Below are positions 17,610 to 30,597 of a stretch of 64,000 nucleotides of DNA, in pieces. Below the pieces are notes generated by a model that made no database searches, was not told where the DNA came from, and saw nothing but the letters and a program-made list of their open reading frames with translations. The position numbers and the translations under genes are program-made. Every line of letters starts with the position of its first letter. The stretch's first letter is position 1. Source of the DNA: Banduia mediterranea (lineage in GTDB: Bacteria > Pseudomonadota > Gammaproteobacteria > Nevskiales > Nevskiaceae); contig NZ_JAVRIC010000001.1 in the NCBI RefSeq assembly GCF_031846245.1, positions 186,001-250,000 of the forward strand. The letters are read 5' to 3'.

Positions 17610-17637
17610 GTTAGGCGTGAGGCGTTAGGCGTGAGGC
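17610..17637. repeat. Two 14-bp direct repeats made of GTTAGGC/GTGAGGC heptamers
   Basis: GTTAGGCGTGAGGC occurs twice in tandem in the atpA-atpG spacer. Its GTGAGGC half is the unit of the six-copy array at 4028-4069. Confidence 0.85.
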
Positions 17638-17705
17638 GATTGCCCCTGCGCTGTTCATGCCGTCACTGGATCGGGAAACATTCACATCTGCCTCACCGGC
17701 AATCA

Positions 17706-19259
<1,554 letters not shown>

Positions 19260-19288
19260 GGAACGAATCCTCGAAAAATTCTTGGGTG

Positions 19289-19825
19289 TCAGCCCGTCAA
19301 GGCGGACTGCAAACGCGACAACTCGCCGGCAAAGGAACCGTCGATCACCATGTCACCGGTGCGGATACGCGCGCCGGCAATCAGGCTTTCATCGGTGGCC
19401 CAGCTCACTTCGAGTTCGCGGGACAAACGCTTGCCGATCGCGGTCGTCAACGCGGACTGCTGCGACGCCTCGACCGGTACCGCGGTGGTGATCTCGACTT
19501 CGACGCGACGCTCGGACTCGTCCTTGAGCGCGTCATACTGTTCCGCGACCTGCGGCAACAGCGACAGACGCCCGTTCTCCGCCAGCAAGCGGACCAGATT
19601 GGCTTCCTGCGCCGAGAGTCCGCCCTTGAAGATCGAGACCAGCAGATCTGCCTGCTGCGCCCGCTTCAGGGAAGGATGCCCGACAGCCGCGCTCAGCTCC
19701 GGCATCGCCATGGCCTGCGCCAGCGAATCCAGGGTGGTCGCCCACTGATCCAGCGAACCCTCGGCCTGGGCGATCTCGAAGACCGCCTTGGCGTAGGGCC
19801 GCGCCATCGTGCTCTGCTCGGCCAT
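19289..19825 (-). CDS. atpH: ATP synthase F1 subunit delta
   Basis: The 178-residue protein has the delta/OSCP pattern: [13 protein letters not shown] at the start, [20 protein letters not shown] in the middle and a C-terminal [17 protein letters not shown]. It links the alpha ring to the peripheral stalk. It follows atpF after two bases. Confidence 0.96.
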   Translation of the reverse strand: MAEQSTMARPYAKAVFEIAQAEGSLDQWATTLDSLAQAMAMPELSAAVGHPSLKRAQQADLLVSIFKGGLSAQEANLVRLLAENGRLSLLPQVAEQYDALKDESERRVEVEITTAVPVEASQQSALTTAIGKRLSRELEVSWATDESLIAGARIRTGDMVIDGSFAGELSRLQSALTG

Positions 19826-19827
19826 GA

Positions 19828-20298
19828 TCAGATCTGCGCCGCCAGCGCGTCGATGACTTCAGCATGCGCCTGGGTATCGAGCTCACGCTTGAGTATCCGC
19901 GCGGCACCGAGAACCGCCAGTTCGCCGACCTGCTTGCGCAGGGCCTCACGGGCGGAGGCGAGTTCACGCTCGACCTCGTCGTGACCGGCAGCCTTGATGC
20001 GATCCGCTTCGGACCGTGCGGTCTCGCGGGCGTCCTCGACGATCTTGGAAGCCTGCCTGGACGCGTTGGAGAGAATCTCCTGCGCCTGCGTGCGGGCCGC
20101 CTTGAGCTCAAGCTCGGCCTGGGTCGCGGCCTCTTCCAGCGCCTTCTCGCCCTTGTCCGCGGCGGCAAGCCCACTGGCGATGCGCGCCTGGCGTTCCTTC
20201 ATCGCCTGGGTGATCGGCGGCCACACGAACTTCATCGTGAACCACACGAACAGCGCGAACGTGATGACTTGAACGATCAGGGTGGCATTAATGCCCAT
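19828..20298 (-). CDS. atpF: ATP synthase Fo subunit b
   Basis: The 156-residue protein has a single N-terminal membrane helix ([24 protein letters not shown]) and a long Ala/Glu/Arg-rich coiled coil. It forms the dimeric peripheral stalk. One copy only is present, so b is a homodimer. Confidence 0.96.
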   Translation of the reverse strand: MGINATLIVQVITFALFVWFTMKFVWPPITQAMKERQARIASGLAAADKGEKALEEAATQAELELKAARTQAQEILSNASRQASKIVEDARETARSEADRIKAAGHDEVERELASAREALRKQVGELAVLGAARILKRELDTQAHAEVIDALAAQI

Positions 20299-20339
20299 GG
20301 CTCACCTCGTTGCTTTGGCCAATGACTGTTGGGACGTTC

Positions 20340-20657
<318 letters not shown>

Positions 20658-20691
20658 TTAAACAAACTGTTTTAGAACTGTTCTACGAAAT

Positions 20692-21537
<846 letters not shown>

Positions 21538-21573
21538 CTAGCCTCGCCCTGCCTTCGTTCGGGTGTGCACCGC

Positions 21574-22008
21574 TCAATCCCGCCAGCGCAGCGCCCACAA
21601 AAAAACCAATCCAGTCAGTCCGTAAGTCGCGATCACCGGCAGAAACACGTCTGCGAAGTAACGGATCGCAAATACGAACATCGCCAACACCAGCGCCAGC
21701 TTGATCGCCTGGGCGACCACGAAATTGCGCAACATATGCGGCGCATCACCACGGCCGCGCAAAAACACGCGTGCCGCAAAAAAGCCGTTGCTGACCACTC
21801 CGATCATTCCGCCGCAGAGCGCCGCAAGGCCCTCGTGCGCAGACGCGACCGCTGTCCATACAGCGCCCGCGGTACCACTGATCAGAACCTGCCAAATTAA
21901 GAGGCGGGCCGGCACTCTGCCCATCTTGTGCCCCGCCGTTTGTGATGCCACCCCTGATTCGTTCCGCCTTGGCGGAACGGCCGGCGCGGCGTGCGCGTCT
22001 GGCGGCAT
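21574..22008 (-). CDS. atpI: ATP synthase subunit I (AtpI)
   Basis: The 144-residue protein has four hydrophobic helices after a proline-rich N-terminus (about residues 1-35) and contains GAVWTAVASAHEGLAALCGG and RNFVVAQAIKLALVLAMF. AtpI is a non-structural helper thought to aid c-ring assembly or magnesium supply. It is the first gene of the operon, 42 bases from the predicted transcript start. A start 28 codons further in (MGRVPARLL) is also possible. Confidence 0.88.
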   Translation of the reverse strand: MPPDAHAAPAVPPRRNESGVASQTAGHKMGRVPARLLIWQVLISGTAGAVWTAVASAHEGLAALCGGMIGVVSNGFFAARVFLRGRGDAPHMLRNFVVAQAIKLALVLAMFVFAIRYFADVFLPVIATYGLTGLVFLWALRWRD

Positions 22009-22056
22009 CCTTCAGTCCATAAAAATGCTCGAGGACAACCCCGAGCGCGGCGCAGG

Positions 22057-22085
22057 AGTTTACTCAAGCCCGGGAACCGGGTCAA
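22057..22085 (-). promoter_or_regulatory. Sigma70 promoter of the atp operon
   Basis: On the minus strand, TTGACC (22080-22085) and TAAACT (22057-22062) are separated by exactly 17 bases, 49 bases upstream of the atpI start. This is the best promoter match in front of the operon. Confidence 0.7.
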
Positions 22086-22165
22086 CGATACTGATGTCCT
22101 AGTCGGCCGCCCGCACAAAACTGATTTTTTCGCACCGCAGCATTGCTGCCGGGTCAACGACTCGC

Positions 22166-22948
22166 TCAGCGGTCCAGCGCGCGGTCGAGGAATCGCGCAA
22201 TGAACGTCTGGGGCAGCAGGCGGCTGCCGGCCGCAAGCCACTTGGACGACTGCCTCGGCAGCACCACCGGGCGCGCCCGCTCGAGACCGAGCAGAGCGTC
22301 GTCCACCACGCGATTGGCCGAGGCCACGGCGAAGCGCGGCACATATTCGCGCATCGTGCCGGCGCCGGAGGTTTCAAAAAACGGGGTGTCGACCGGCCCC
22401 GGGCACACGCAAACTACCCGAATGCCGCGCTTTTTGTATTCCGCCCACAAGCCGAGCGAGAAATTCAACACGAACGCCTTGGTAGCCGAATACACGCTCA
22501 TGCGCGGCATCGGCTGGAAGGCCGCCAAGGACGCTACATTGACGATCCCGCCGCGACCAACAGCCAGCATCGGCGGCAGGAAGGCCTCCACCAGATCGAC
22601 CACCGCGGCGCAGTTGAGCTGCACCATGTCGTAGGGGCGTCCGGCTTCCTGCGCATCGAAGGCACCAAGGTGACCAAAACCGGCGTTGTTGATCAGCAGG
22701 TCCACATGCATGCCGAGCGCTTCCACCGAATCGGCGATGCGTCGTCCCGGTCGCGGCTGCGTCAGATCGGCTGCGATCACCTCGATGCGGCAGCCATGCC
22801 GCTCGCGCAAATGTTCAGCCAGCGCCAACAGCTTTTCCCGCGAACGGGCCACAAGGATGAGGTCGTAGTTGTCAGCCGCGAGCTGTCGTGCGAATTCCTC
22901 GCCGATGCCGCTGGAGGCGCCTGTGACAAGTGCGGTTCGGCCAGTCAT
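22166..22948 (-). CDS. SDR-family NAD(P)-dependent oxidoreductase
   Basis: The 260-residue classical short-chain dehydrogenase has the cofactor motif VTGASSGIGEE (residues 8-18), NNAG near residue 88, and the active-site Ser and YSATK near residue 155. It resembles the DltE/YqjQ branch of unknown substrate. It is transcribed towards the atp operon with a 157-base gap. The last residues (RLLPQTFIARFLDRALDR) suggest weak membrane association. Confidence 0.88.
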   Translation of the reverse strand: MTGRTALVTGASSGIGEEFARQLAADNYDLILVARSREKLLALAEHLRERHGCRIEVIAADLTQPRPGRRIADSVEALGMHVDLLINNAGFGHLGAFDAQEAGRPYDMVQLNCAAVVDLVEAFLPPMLAVGRGGIVNVASLAAFQPMPRMSVYSATKAFVLNFSLGLWAEYKKRGIRVVCVCPGPVDTPFFETSGAGTMREYVPRFAVASANRVVDDALLGLERARPVVLPRQSSKWLAAGSRLLPQTFIARFLDRALDR

Positions 22949-23037
22949 GCGTGTTCCGTGTTTGAAAACTACACGCTCACGCTAGCAGTCCTTCCATGAG
23001 AAGACTACGGATATGGATGTGAGCCGAATCGATGAGT

Positions 23038-23158
23038 GCCCCATTCTCGCGGAGGGAGAAGGGTTGGGGATGAGGGCGCTCAGCGCCCATTTGTACGCTG
23101 AGACTGCCTGTAGCGGGCGCCCTCACCCCGACCCTTTCCCGAAGGGAGAGGGAGAAAA
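23038..23158. repeat. Long inverted repeat, intergenic (family C)
   Basis: Imperfect arms of about 35 bases (GGGAGAAGGGTTGGGGATGAGGG... and its complement ...CCCTCACCCCGACCCTTTCCC) enclose about 45 bases. It lies between the SDR gene start and the parB end and would form a strong hairpin in RNA. The rest of 22949-23239 shows no gene. Confidence 0.75.
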
Positions 23159-23239
23159 GCCGTCCTTGGCGATACCCGCAGTTATCAGTTACGTGGACTA
23201 CCAGCACGGGTGGATAAACCTTCCCGTGCTGGGGCGGGA

Positions 23240-24079
23240 TCACCCGATCGACTTCAGAATCCGGTCAAGATCGCCCAGGTCGCGGAAGCCGATGGTGAGC
23301 CGCCCCTTGCCGCCGTGCGTCTGGCGAATCTGTACCTTGGTGCCGAGCTTGGCGCCAAGCTCGTTCTCCAGGGCCAACATTGGGCTCGGCATCGGTCGCT
23401 TCGGCGGCGCCGGATCGGCGGCCGCCAGCGCCTCGGTCTGGCGCACGGACAGGCCTTTCTCGGCCACCGTTCGCGCCAGCTCGACCTGATTTTCCGGCTC
23501 TGCGCCGAGCAATGCCCGCGCATGACCGAAGCTGAGCTTGCTCTCGCGCACCAGTTCCTGAATCTCTTCCGGCAGATCGAACAGCCGCAGCAGATTGCTC
23601 ACCGAAACCCGCGACTTGCCGACCGCCACCGCGCACTGTTCGTGCGTGAGCCCGCATTCGTCGATCAGGCGGCGCAGCGCGGCGGCTTCTTCGAGCACGT
23701 TGAGGTCGGCGCGCTGGATATTCTCGACCAGCGCCACCGCCATCGCCGACAGTTCGTCGAGTTCGCGGATCACCGCCGGCACCGTGACCATCCCGGCCAG
23801 CTTGGCTGCGCGCCAGCGCCGCTCGCCGGCGACGATCTCGTAGCGGCTGGGGCCGATCGGACGCACCACGATCGGCTGCACCACACCCTGCGCCTTGATC
23901 GAGGCCGCCAGCGCCTCCAGCGCCTCGGTATCGAAATGGCGGCGCGGTTGGTGCTTGCCGGATTCGAGCTGGGCCACCGGCAGGTCGCGCAGCTCGTCAC
24001 CGGATTGCGCTTCCGACGGGTTGCCGCTGCTCAGCAGCGCGTCGAGGCCACGGCCCAGGCCGCGCTTCTTGACGGCCAT
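23240..24079 (-). CDS. parB: Chromosome-partitioning protein ParB
   Basis: The 279-residue ParB/Spo0J protein has the basic start (MAVKKRGLGRGLDALLS), the CTPase/ParB domain with GERRWRAAKLAG near residue 83 and NIQRADLNVLEEA, a helix-turn-helix (TVAQ-like LTHEQCAVAVGKSRVSVSNLLRL) and a C-terminal dimer domain. It loads at parS and spreads as a clamp. It overlaps parA by one base. No parS site was seen in the window. Confidence 0.95.
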   Translation of the reverse strand: MAVKKRGLGRGLDALLSSGNPSEAQSGDELRDLPVAQLESGKHQPRRHFDTEALEALAASIKAQGVVQPIVVRPIGPSRYEIVAGERRWRAAKLAGMVTVPAVIRELDELSAMAVALVENIQRADLNVLEEAAALRRLIDECGLTHEQCAVAVGKSRVSVSNLLRLFDLPEEIQELVRESKLSFGHARALLGAEPENQVELARTVAEKGLSVRQTEALAAADPAPPKRPMPSPMLALENELGAKLGTKVQIRQTHGGKGRLTIGFRDLGDLDRILKSIG

Positions 24080-24873
24080 CAGAGCGTCCCTCCGAGTCGC
24101 ATCTGGCCGCCGTCATGACGGCGCATCATCTCGCCGGCCAGCGCCAGATAGGCGCGCGCGCCGGAGGAGCTGGCATCGTAGATCATCGCCGGCAGGCCAT
24201 GACTGGGCGCCTCCGCCAGGCGGATGTTGCGCGGCACGATGGTGCGGTAGACCTTGTCGCCGAAATGCTGGACGAGCTGGGCGGAGACATCGTTGGCGAG
24301 ATTGTTGCGCGGGTCGAACATCGTTCTCAGCAGACCCTCGATTTCGAGATTCGGATTGATGAGCTTGCGGATCTTGTGGACGGTGTCCATCAGCGCGCTG
24401 AGCCCTTCGAGGGCGTAGTACTCGCACTGCATCGGCACCAGCACGCCATCGGCCGCGACCAGGGCATTGACGGTGAGCTTGGACAGCGCCGGCGGGCAAT
24501 CGAGAATGATGTAGTCGAAGGCCTCGGCCAGCTCGGCCAGCGCGCTCTTGAGCGCGAAGTCGCCGAGCGGCAGTTCGCGCAGCTTGATTTCGGCTTCGGT
24601 CATGTCGCCGTTGGCCGGGATCAGGCTGATGCCGAGTTCCGGCAGCGGAATCACGGTCTCCAGCGGCGTGGCCTTTTCCAGCAGCAGATCGCGCGCCGTC
24701 AGTTCGACCTCGCTCTTGTCGACGCCCACGCCCATCGTCGCATTGCCCTGCGCGTCCAGATCGACCAGCAGCACGCGGCGGCCCATGGAACCCAGCGAGG
24801 CGGCAAGATTGACCGAGGAGGTGGTCTTGCCGACTCCGCCTTTCTGGTTGGCCACGGCGATGATGCGCGTCAT
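24079..24873 (-). CDS. parA: Chromosome-partitioning ATPase ParA (Soj)
   Basis: The 264-residue protein has the deviant Walker A KGGVGKTTSSVNLA (residues 11-24), Walker A' LVDLDAQGNAT near residue 38 and Walker B ILDCPP near residue 122. It drives origin segregation with ParB. The gene overlaps rsmG by four bases upstream and parB by one base downstream, giving an rsmG-parA-parB operon. Confidence 0.96.
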   Translation of the reverse strand: MTRIIAVANQKGGVGKTTSSVNLAASLGSMGRRVLLVDLDAQGNATMGVGVDKSEVELTARDLLLEKATPLETVIPLPELGISLIPANGDMTEAEIKLRELPLGDFALKSALAELAEAFDYIILDCPPALSKLTVNALVAADGVLVPMQCEYYALEGLSALMDTVHKIRKLINPNLEIEGLLRTMFDPRNNLANDVSAQLVQHFGDKVYRTIVPRNIRLAEAPSHGLPAMIYDASSSGARAYLALAGEMMRRHDGGQMRLGGTL

Positions 24874-25508
24874 GAGGCGCGCGTCGCCACGACCAGTTGC
24901 CGCGCTTCGGCGAGGCCTGGTACGGCCAAACGATGAATGTCGAGAATCTTCACGTTCCCGGGGATGTCCTTGGTTTCACTGTGGCTGAGCTTACCTTTCA
25001 TCGCCAGCCACTGCCCATCTGCGGCCAGTGCGCCCTCGGTGAGGCGCAGGAAATCGGCCAGCGAGGCGAAGGCGCGCGAAACCACGGCCGGAAACGGTGC
25101 TTCGGCCTCCAGATCCTCGGCCCGCCCTTCGACCACTTCGACGTTGTCCAGGCCCAGCGTACGCGCCGCGTGGCGCATGAACCGGGCTTTCTTGCCATTG
25201 GAATCCAGCACGGTCACCTGCAACTGCGGTCGCGCGATCGCCAGCACGATGCCGGGTAGACCGGCGCCGGCGCCCACGTCAAGCAGACGCGTCTGTGGCA
25301 ATGTGAAGCGCGTTTCGCCGCCCCGGATCAGCACCAGCGAATCGAGCAGGTGGCGCGTCACCATCTCCGCCGGGTCGCGCACCGCCGTGAGGTTGTAGGC
25401 GCGGTTCCACTTCTCCAGTTCGCCCAGATAGCGCAGCAGTGGTTCCGCCAGCGCGGCGTCTAGCGACAAGGCGGCGAGGCCGCTGTGCAGGACGGTTGCG
25501 GATTTCAC
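24870..25508 (-). CDS. rsmG: 16S rRNA (guanine527-N7)-methyltransferase RsmG
   Basis: The 212-residue methyltransferase (GidB) has KWNRAYNLTAVRDPAEMVTRHLLDS-type N-terminal residues and the SAM motif LLDVGAGAGLPGI near residue 75. It modifies G527 of 16S rRNA. The start is GTG at 25508. The usual upstream partner mnmG is not adjacent; a divergent acetyltransferase is found instead. Confidence 0.95.
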   Translation of the reverse strand: MKSATVLHSGLAALSLDAALAEPLLRYLGELEKWNRAYNLTAVRDPAEMVTRHLLDSLVLIRGGETRFTLPQTRLLDVGAGAGLPGIVLAIARPQLQVTVLDSNGKKARFMRHAARTLGLDNVEVVEGRAEDLEAEAPFPAVVSRAFASLADFLRLTEGALAADGQWLAMKGKLSHSETKDIPGNVKILDIHRLAVPGLAEARQLVVATRAS

Positions 25509-25615
25509 GGGAGAAAAGCCAACTCAAAAAAATGGCGCGCAGTATAGCCGGCACCCGATGCGACCGGACATCGGCTTGACCGTACGATACGCTCAGGCCT
25601 CGTCCGCGCAATCCC

Positions 25616-26110
25616 ATGTCCATCACTGTTCGTGACGCCACTGAATCCGATCTGCCACGCATTCTGGAGATTCTCAACGAGGCCATCGCCAACACCACCG
25701 CGGTGTGGTCGTGGACGCCGCTGGACCTTGCGAACCGCCAGGCCTGGCTGGCCGCACGCCGTCAACGCGGCTTCCCGGTGCTGGTGGCCACGGACGAGTC
25801 CGGCGTGCTCGGCTATGCCAGCTACGGCCCGTTTCGGGACTGGGACGGCTATGCGCAGACGGTGGAGCATTCGGTCTACATCGATGTCGCCGCACGCGGC
25901 CGGGGTCTTGGCCGCAGTCTGCTCCAGGCCCTGATCGCGCGGGCACAGGAGGCCGGCCTGCACGTGATGATTGGCGGCATCGACGCCAGCAACACCGTGT
26001 CGATCCGCCTGCATGAGTCGCTGGGCTTCACCGAGAGCGCACGCATGCCGCAGGTGGGCCGCAAGTTCGATCGCTGGCTGGACCTGGTGTTCCTGCAGAA
26101 ACAGCTTTGA
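25616..26110 (+). CDS. GNAT N-acetyltransferase (phosphinothricin/methionine-sulfoximine type)
   Basis: The 164-residue protein matches the PAT/MnaT group of GNATs: ILEILNEAIANTTAVWSW near the start, GYASYGPFRDWDGYAQTVEHSVY, the acetyl-CoA motif RGRGLGRSLLQALI near residue 100, and HESLGFTESARMPQVGRKF near the end. Relatives acetylate amino groups of L-methionine sulfone/sulfoximine or phosphinothricin. The substrate here is inferred. It is a single gene, divergent from rsmG. Confidence 0.85.
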   Translation: MSITVRDATESDLPRILEILNEAIANTTAVWSWTPLDLANRQAWLAARRQRGFPVLVATDESGVLGYASYGPFRDWDGYAQTVEHSVYIDVAARGRGLGRSLLQALIARAQEAGLHVMIGGIDASNTVSIRLHESLGFTESARMPQVGRKFDRWLDLVFLQKQL

Positions 26111-26118
26111 ATCGCTCT

Positions 26119-26211
26119 TGGGTCTCGCGCAAAGACGCAAAGAACGCCAAGAACAGAAAAAGCAGTTTCAGCTTTCAGCTTTCAGCTTCTCCTTTGCTTC
26201 TTTGCGTGAGA
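26119..26211. repeat. Inverted repeat with internal TTTCAGC direct repeats
   Basis: GGGTCTCGCGCAAAGACGCAAAGAA (left) pairs imperfectly with TTCTTTGCGTGAGACCC (right). Between them TTTCAGC occurs three times. It separates the GNAT gene from the 3' end of cusA and may act as a weak terminator between the convergent genes. Confidence 0.6.
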
Positions 26212-26263
26212 CCCGCCGTTCGCTTTTTCCATGGCGTTCCTTGCGCGACACGGCCTTGGCTTG

Positions 26264-29200
26264 TCAGCGCCGCCCATGAATCAGCTTGTAGGCCGCCGGC
26301 AGCACCAGCATCGACAGCAGCGGCGCGCTGATCATGCCGCCGATCATCGGTGCGGCGATGCGCTGCATGATCTCCGAACCGGCGCCGCCGCCCCAGAACA
26401 TCGGCAACAATCCCGCCACGATCACCGCCACGGTCATCGCCTTGGGGCGCACGCGCTGCACCGCGCCTTCGATGATCGCGGCATCGAGGCCGTCGTCGCT
26501 CAGCGTTTCGCCGGACTCGCGGTAGCGGCGCAGTGCCTGGTCCAGATAAATCAGCATGACCACGCCGAACTCCGCCGACACGCCCGCCAGCGCGATGAAC
26601 CCGATCGCGCTCGCCACCGACACGGCATGTCCCAGCGCCCAGATCAGCCAGACACCGCCGATCAACGCGAACGGCAGCGTACCCATGATCAGCAGCGCCT
26701 CGGGCCAGCGCCCGAAGCTCAGATACAACAGCACGAAGATGATCGCCAGCGTCACGGGGATCACCAGCCGCAGGCGCTGCGCCGCGCGTTCCAGGTACTC
26801 GAACTGACCGGCCCAGGTGATCGAATAGCCGGCCGGCAACGCGAGCTGCTCGGCCACCGCCTGTTTGGCCTCGGCGACGTAGGAGCCCAGGTCGCGGCCG
26901 CGAATGTCAACGAAAACCGTGCCGGTCGGCCGCGCGTTCTCGCTCTTGATCATCGGCGGGCCGTCGACGATGGCGATCTCGGCGATGACGCCCAGCGTCA
27001 GCGTCTGCCCGTCCGCCGTGAGTAGCGGCAGCGATTCCAGCGCCGCCACCGAATCGCGCCATTGGCGCGGGTAGCGCAGATTGATCGGATAGCGCGCCAG
27101 ACCCTCCACGGTCTGGCCGATGTTCTGGCCGCCGACCGCCACGGCGACGATGCGGTTGAACTGCGCGATCGACAGACCGTAGCGCGCGAGCTGTTCACGA
27201 TGTGGATGCAGTTCGATGTAGCGACCGCCATCGACGCGTTCGGCGAAGGCCGACACCGTGCCTTCGATCGGCTTGAGCACAGCTTCGATCTCGCCGCCGA
27301 TACGGTCGATCACGGCCAGATCCGGGCCCGAAATCTTGAGGCCCACCGGCGACTTGATGCCGGTGGCAAGCATGTCGATGCGATTGCGGATCGGCTGTAC
27401 CCAGACGTTGCCCATGCCGGGAATCTGCAAGGCGGCATCGAAGGCTTCGATCAGTCCGGCCTGCGTCATGCCGGGCCGCCATTGATCGCGCGGCTTGAGG
27501 CGGATCGTGGTTTCGATCATCGTCAACGGCGCCGGATCGGTCGCCGTATCGGCGCGGCCGACCTTGCCGAACACGGTTTCGACTTCCGGAAAGGTCTTGA
27601 GGATACGGTCGGTCTGCTGCAGGGTTTCGGCGGCCTTGCCCGGCGACACGCCCGGCAGCGTGGTCGGCATGTACAGCACATCGCCTTCATCCAGTGGCGG
27701 GATGAACTCCGACCCCAGGCGCGTCATCGGCCACAGCGACAGCAGCAATACCAAGCCGGCCAGACCCAGCGTCCACCACGGATGGCGCAGCACGCGCAGG
27801 ATCACCGGCCGATACAGGCGTACCAGCACGCGGTTGAGCGGATTGGCGGACTCGGGCCGGATGCGTCCGCGCACGAACAACACCATCAGCACCGGCACCA
27901 GGGTCACGGACAGGCCGGCGGCCGCCGCCATCGCGTAGGTCTTGGTGTAGGCCAGCGGTGCGAACAGGCGTCCTTCCTGTGCCTGCAAGGTGAACACCGG
28001 CACGAAGGAGGCGGTGATGATCAGCAGGCTGAAGAACAGCGCCGGCCCGACTTCGGCGGCGGCCTCGGCGATGCGCCGGACATGATCGCCGCCGCTGCCT
28101 TCGTGCTCGATGCGCTTGTGTGCGTTTTCGATCATCACGATCGCGGCATCGACCATGGCACCGATGGCGATGGCGATGCCGCCCAGGCTCATGATGTTGG
28201 CGCCGATGCCCTGGTAGCGCATCACGATGAAGGCCACCAGCACGCCGACCGGCAGGCTCACCACCGCGACCAGCGCCGAACGCAGGTGGAACAGGAAGGC
28301 CGCGCAGACAATGGCGACGACGATGAATTCCTCCAGCAGTTTGTGCCCGAGGTTGTCCACGGCCCGCTCGATCAAGGCCGAACGGTCGTAGGTCGGCACG
28401 ATCTCGACACCTGCCGGCAGGCTGCCCCGCAGTTCTTCGAGCCTGGCCTTGACCGCGGCGATGGTCTCCACGGCGTTGGCGCCGTAGCGCATCACGATGA
28501 CGCCGCCGACGGTCTCGCCCTCACCATCGAGTTCGGCGATGCCGCGACGCAGTTCCGGACCGAGGCGGATTTCGGCGACATCCGCCAGGCGCAGCGGCAC
28601 GCCGTCACCGCGCACACCGAGGCCGATCTGGCGGAAGTCGTCGAGCGAGCGCAGATAGCCGCGCGAGCGCACCATGTATTCGGCTTCGCCGAGTTCGAGG
28701 ATGGAGCCGCCGGCCTCGCCGTTGGCGTCGCGCACCGCCTGTATCACCTGATCCACCGTGATTCCGTAGGCACGCAGCCGGTTCGGATCGACCACGATCT
28801 GGTACTGGCGATTGAAGCCGCCGAGCGTCGCCACCTCCGAAACGTTCGGCAGGCTCTTGAGTTCGTACTTCAGGAACCAGTCCTGCAGGCTGCGCAACTG
28901 CGAGAGGTCGTGCTGCCCGCTGCGATCCACCAGCGCGTATTCGTAGACCCAGCCCACACCGGTGGCGTCCGGCCCCAGCGATGCCCGGGCGCCGTCCGGA
29001 AGCCCCCCCTGAATCTGTGACAGGTACTCCAGCACGCGCGAACGCGCCCAGTACAGATCCACTCCGTCCTCGAACAACACGTACACGAAGGACTCGCCGA
29101 ACATCGAATAGCCGCGCACGGTCTTGGCATAGGGCACCGACAACATCGTCGTGGTCAATGGATAGGTGAGCTGGTCCTCGACCAGTTGCGGGGCCTGCCC

Positions 29201-29362
29201 CGGCCAGGTGGTGCGCACGATCACCTGCACGTCCGACAGATCGGGAAGCGCGTCCAGCGGGGTGGTTCGCACCGCCCATACGCCCCAGGCCACCGCCAGC
29301 GCCGTCGCCAGCAGCACCAGGAAACGGTTATCGATACTCCAGTGGATCAGGCGCGCGATCAT
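26264..29362 (-). CDS. cusA: Copper/silver efflux RND transporter CusA
   Basis: The 1032-residue HME-RND pump has 12 membrane helices with two large periplasmic loops. The three methionines that form the copper relay of E. coli CusA are in the right contexts ([27 protein letters not shown]), which argues for Cu(I)/Ag(I) rather than Co/Zn/Cd. TM4 carries [20 protein letters not shown] with the proton-relay Asp. It overlaps cusB by four bases and is the last gene of the cusCBA block. Confidence 0.94.
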   Translation of the reverse strand: MIARLIHWSIDNRFLVLLATALAVAWGVWAVRTTPLDALPDLSDVQVIVRTTWPGQAPQLVEDQLTYPLTTTMLSVPYAKTVRGYSMFGESFVYVLFEDGVDLYWARSRVLEYLSQIQGGLPDGARASLGPDATGVGWVYEYALVDRSGQHDLSQLRSLQDWFLKYELKSLPNVSEVATLGGFNRQYQIVVDPNRLRAYGITVDQVIQAVRDANGEAGGSILELGEAEYMVRSRGYLRSLDDFRQIGLGVRGDGVPLRLADVAEIRLGPELRRGIAELDGEGETVGGVIVMRYGANAVETIAAVKARLEELRGSLPAGVEIVPTYDRSALIERAVDNLGHKLLEEFIVVAIVCAAFLFHLRSALVAVVSLPVGVLVAFIVMRYQGIGANIMSLGGIAIAIGAMVDAAIVMIENAHKRIEHEGSGGDHVRRIAEAAAEVGPALFFSLLIITASFVPVFTLQAQEGRLFAPLAYTKTYAMAAAAGLSVTLVPVLMVLFVRGRIRPESANPLNRVLVRLYRPVILRVLRHPWWTLGLAGLVLLLSLWPMTRLGSEFIPPLDEGDVLYMPTTLPGVSPGKAAETLQQTDRILKTFPEVETVFGKVGRADTATDPAPLTMIETTIRLKPRDQWRPGMTQAGLIEAFDAALQIPGMGNVWVQPIRNRIDMLATGIKSPVGLKISGPDLAVIDRIGGEIEAVLKPIEGTVSAFAERVDGGRYIELHPHREQLARYGLSIAQFNRIVAVAVGGQNIGQTVEGLARYPINLRYPRQWRDSVAALESLPLLTADGQTLTLGVIAEIAIVDGPPMIKSENARPTGTVFVDIRGRDLGSYVAEAKQAVAEQLALPAGYSITWAGQFEYLERAAQRLRLVIPVTLAIIFVLLYLSFGRWPEALLIMGTLPFALIGGVWLIWALGHAVSVASAIGFIALAGVSAEFGVVMLIYLDQALRRYRESGETLSDDGLDAAIIEGAVQRVRPKAMTVAVIVAGLLPMFWGGGAGSEIMQRIAAPMIGGMISAPLLSMLVLPAAYKLIHGRR

Positions 29363-30597
29363 GGGTGTTGCCCGTGAGGCGTGACTTGGTCCATGCGCGC
29401 ATAGACGCCTTGCAGGCTCGCCTCCGAATCGATCAGGAATTGACCGGAGACGACGACCTGCTGATCTTCTTCAAGCCCGCCCACGATCACCGTACGGCCA
29501 CGGCGCTCCGGGCCCAGTTCCACGGACACGGGCCGGAAACGGCCTTCGCCCTCGGCAACGATCACGGTGTTGCGCGAGCCGGTTCGGATCAGGGCTTCGC
29601 TCGGCACCGTCAGCACGTCGCGGCGCGCGCCGCCGTACAGCGTCACGTCCACAGACATGCCGGGCCGCAGCAGACCGTCCGGATTGTCGAACACCAGCCG
29701 CGCACGCACGGTGCGGCTGGCGGCGTCCGCCGTCGGATACAGATAGTCGACCTCGCCTTCCAGCAGACTCCCGGTGCTGTTGAGCAACTGCACCTCGGCC
29801 GGGCGCCCCTGAGCGATCCAGTCAGCCTGGGCCTCCGGAATGTCGGCATACACCCACACACGCGAGAGGTCGGCGATGCGCATCAGCGGCATGCCGGGTC
29901 CGATCTGGCGGCCTTCGTGGGCGTCCAGGTCGATCACCACACCGTCGATCGGCGAGACCAGGGACAGCTCGCGTTCGGCCGTGCCGCGCCGCCGAACGCC
30001 GTCGACCTGAGCCTCGGTGGCGCCGAGCAGCCGCAGACGTTGGCGTGAAGCTTCAGCCAGCGCCGCATCACCGGCCCGCAGCGCCAGCACATACTCCTGT
30101 TGCGCCGCGTACAGGGCCGGCGAATAGACGCCGGCGACGCGTTCGCCGCGCCGCACCGTCGCGCCGACGGTATGCACGGTCTGAGATTCGATCCAGCCCG
30201 AGGCGCGACTCTCGATGACGCGGATGCGCCGATCGTCGATCGCGACGCTGCCCACCGTATCGATGCGCTGCCAAAACGTGCCGCGCTCGACCGGCGCGGT
30301 GCGCACGCCCAGGTTCTGGGCCATGCGCGGATCGATGCTGACAAGGCCTTCACCAGAAACGGCCTGCCGGTACTTCGGCACCAGCGCCATGTCCATGAAC
30401 GGTGAGGGACCGGGTGCGTCGAAATGCACGTCCGGCTTCATCGGGTCGTACCAGTACAGCACCTCGCGTGCATCCGCAGCCGAGGCGGCGGGCGGGGACT
30501 CGGCGTCGGAGGCTTTCGGCGCACGTGCATACCAGATGCCGCCGGCCGCCACCGCGATGATCAGCAACGATGCGGCGATCAGACTTGTCCTGTTCAT
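29359..30597 (-). CDS. cusB: Copper/silver efflux periplasmic adaptor CusB
   Basis: The 412-residue membrane fusion protein has an N-terminal anchor ([24 protein letters not shown]) and then a metal-binding domain with [12 protein letters not shown] and [12 protein letters not shown], typical of CusB. A barrel-sandwich hybrid and beta-barrel domain follow. It joins CusA to the outer membrane channel and hands over metal. The ATG at 30597 overlaps the cusC stop (ATGA) with CGGAGA upstream. The last codons cross a GTGAGGC repeat unit. Confidence 0.92.
   Translation of the reverse strand: MNRTSLIAASLLIIAVAAGGIWYARAPKASDAESPPAASAADAREVLYWYDPMKPDVHFDAPGPSPFMDMALVPKYRQAVSGEGLVSIDPRMAQNLGVRTAPVERGTFWQRIDTVGSVAIDDRRIRVIESRASGWIESQTVHTVGATVRRGERVAGVYSPALYAAQQEYVLALRAGDAALAEASRQRLRLLGATEAQVDGVRRRGTAERELSLVSPIDGVVIDLDAHEGRQIGPGMPLMRIADLSRVWVYADIPEAQADWIAQGRPAEVQLLNSTGSLLEGEVDYLYPTADAASRTVRARLVFDNPDGLLRPGMSVDVTLYGGARRDVLTVPSEALIRTGSRNTVIVAEGEGRFRPVSVELGPERRGRTVIVGGLEEDQQVVVSGQFLIDSEASLQGVYARMDQVTPHGQHP

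Noticed and set aside
22949-23239. Small gene on the minus strand before parB (ORF 22977-23243)
   Set aside because: It spans the inverted repeat and has no start signal or domain.
27062-29020. Plus-strand ORF of 652 codons inside cusA
   Set aside because: It is antisense to a complete CusA with conserved motifs and reads as a His/Arg/Asp-rich composition artefact of GC-rich DNA.
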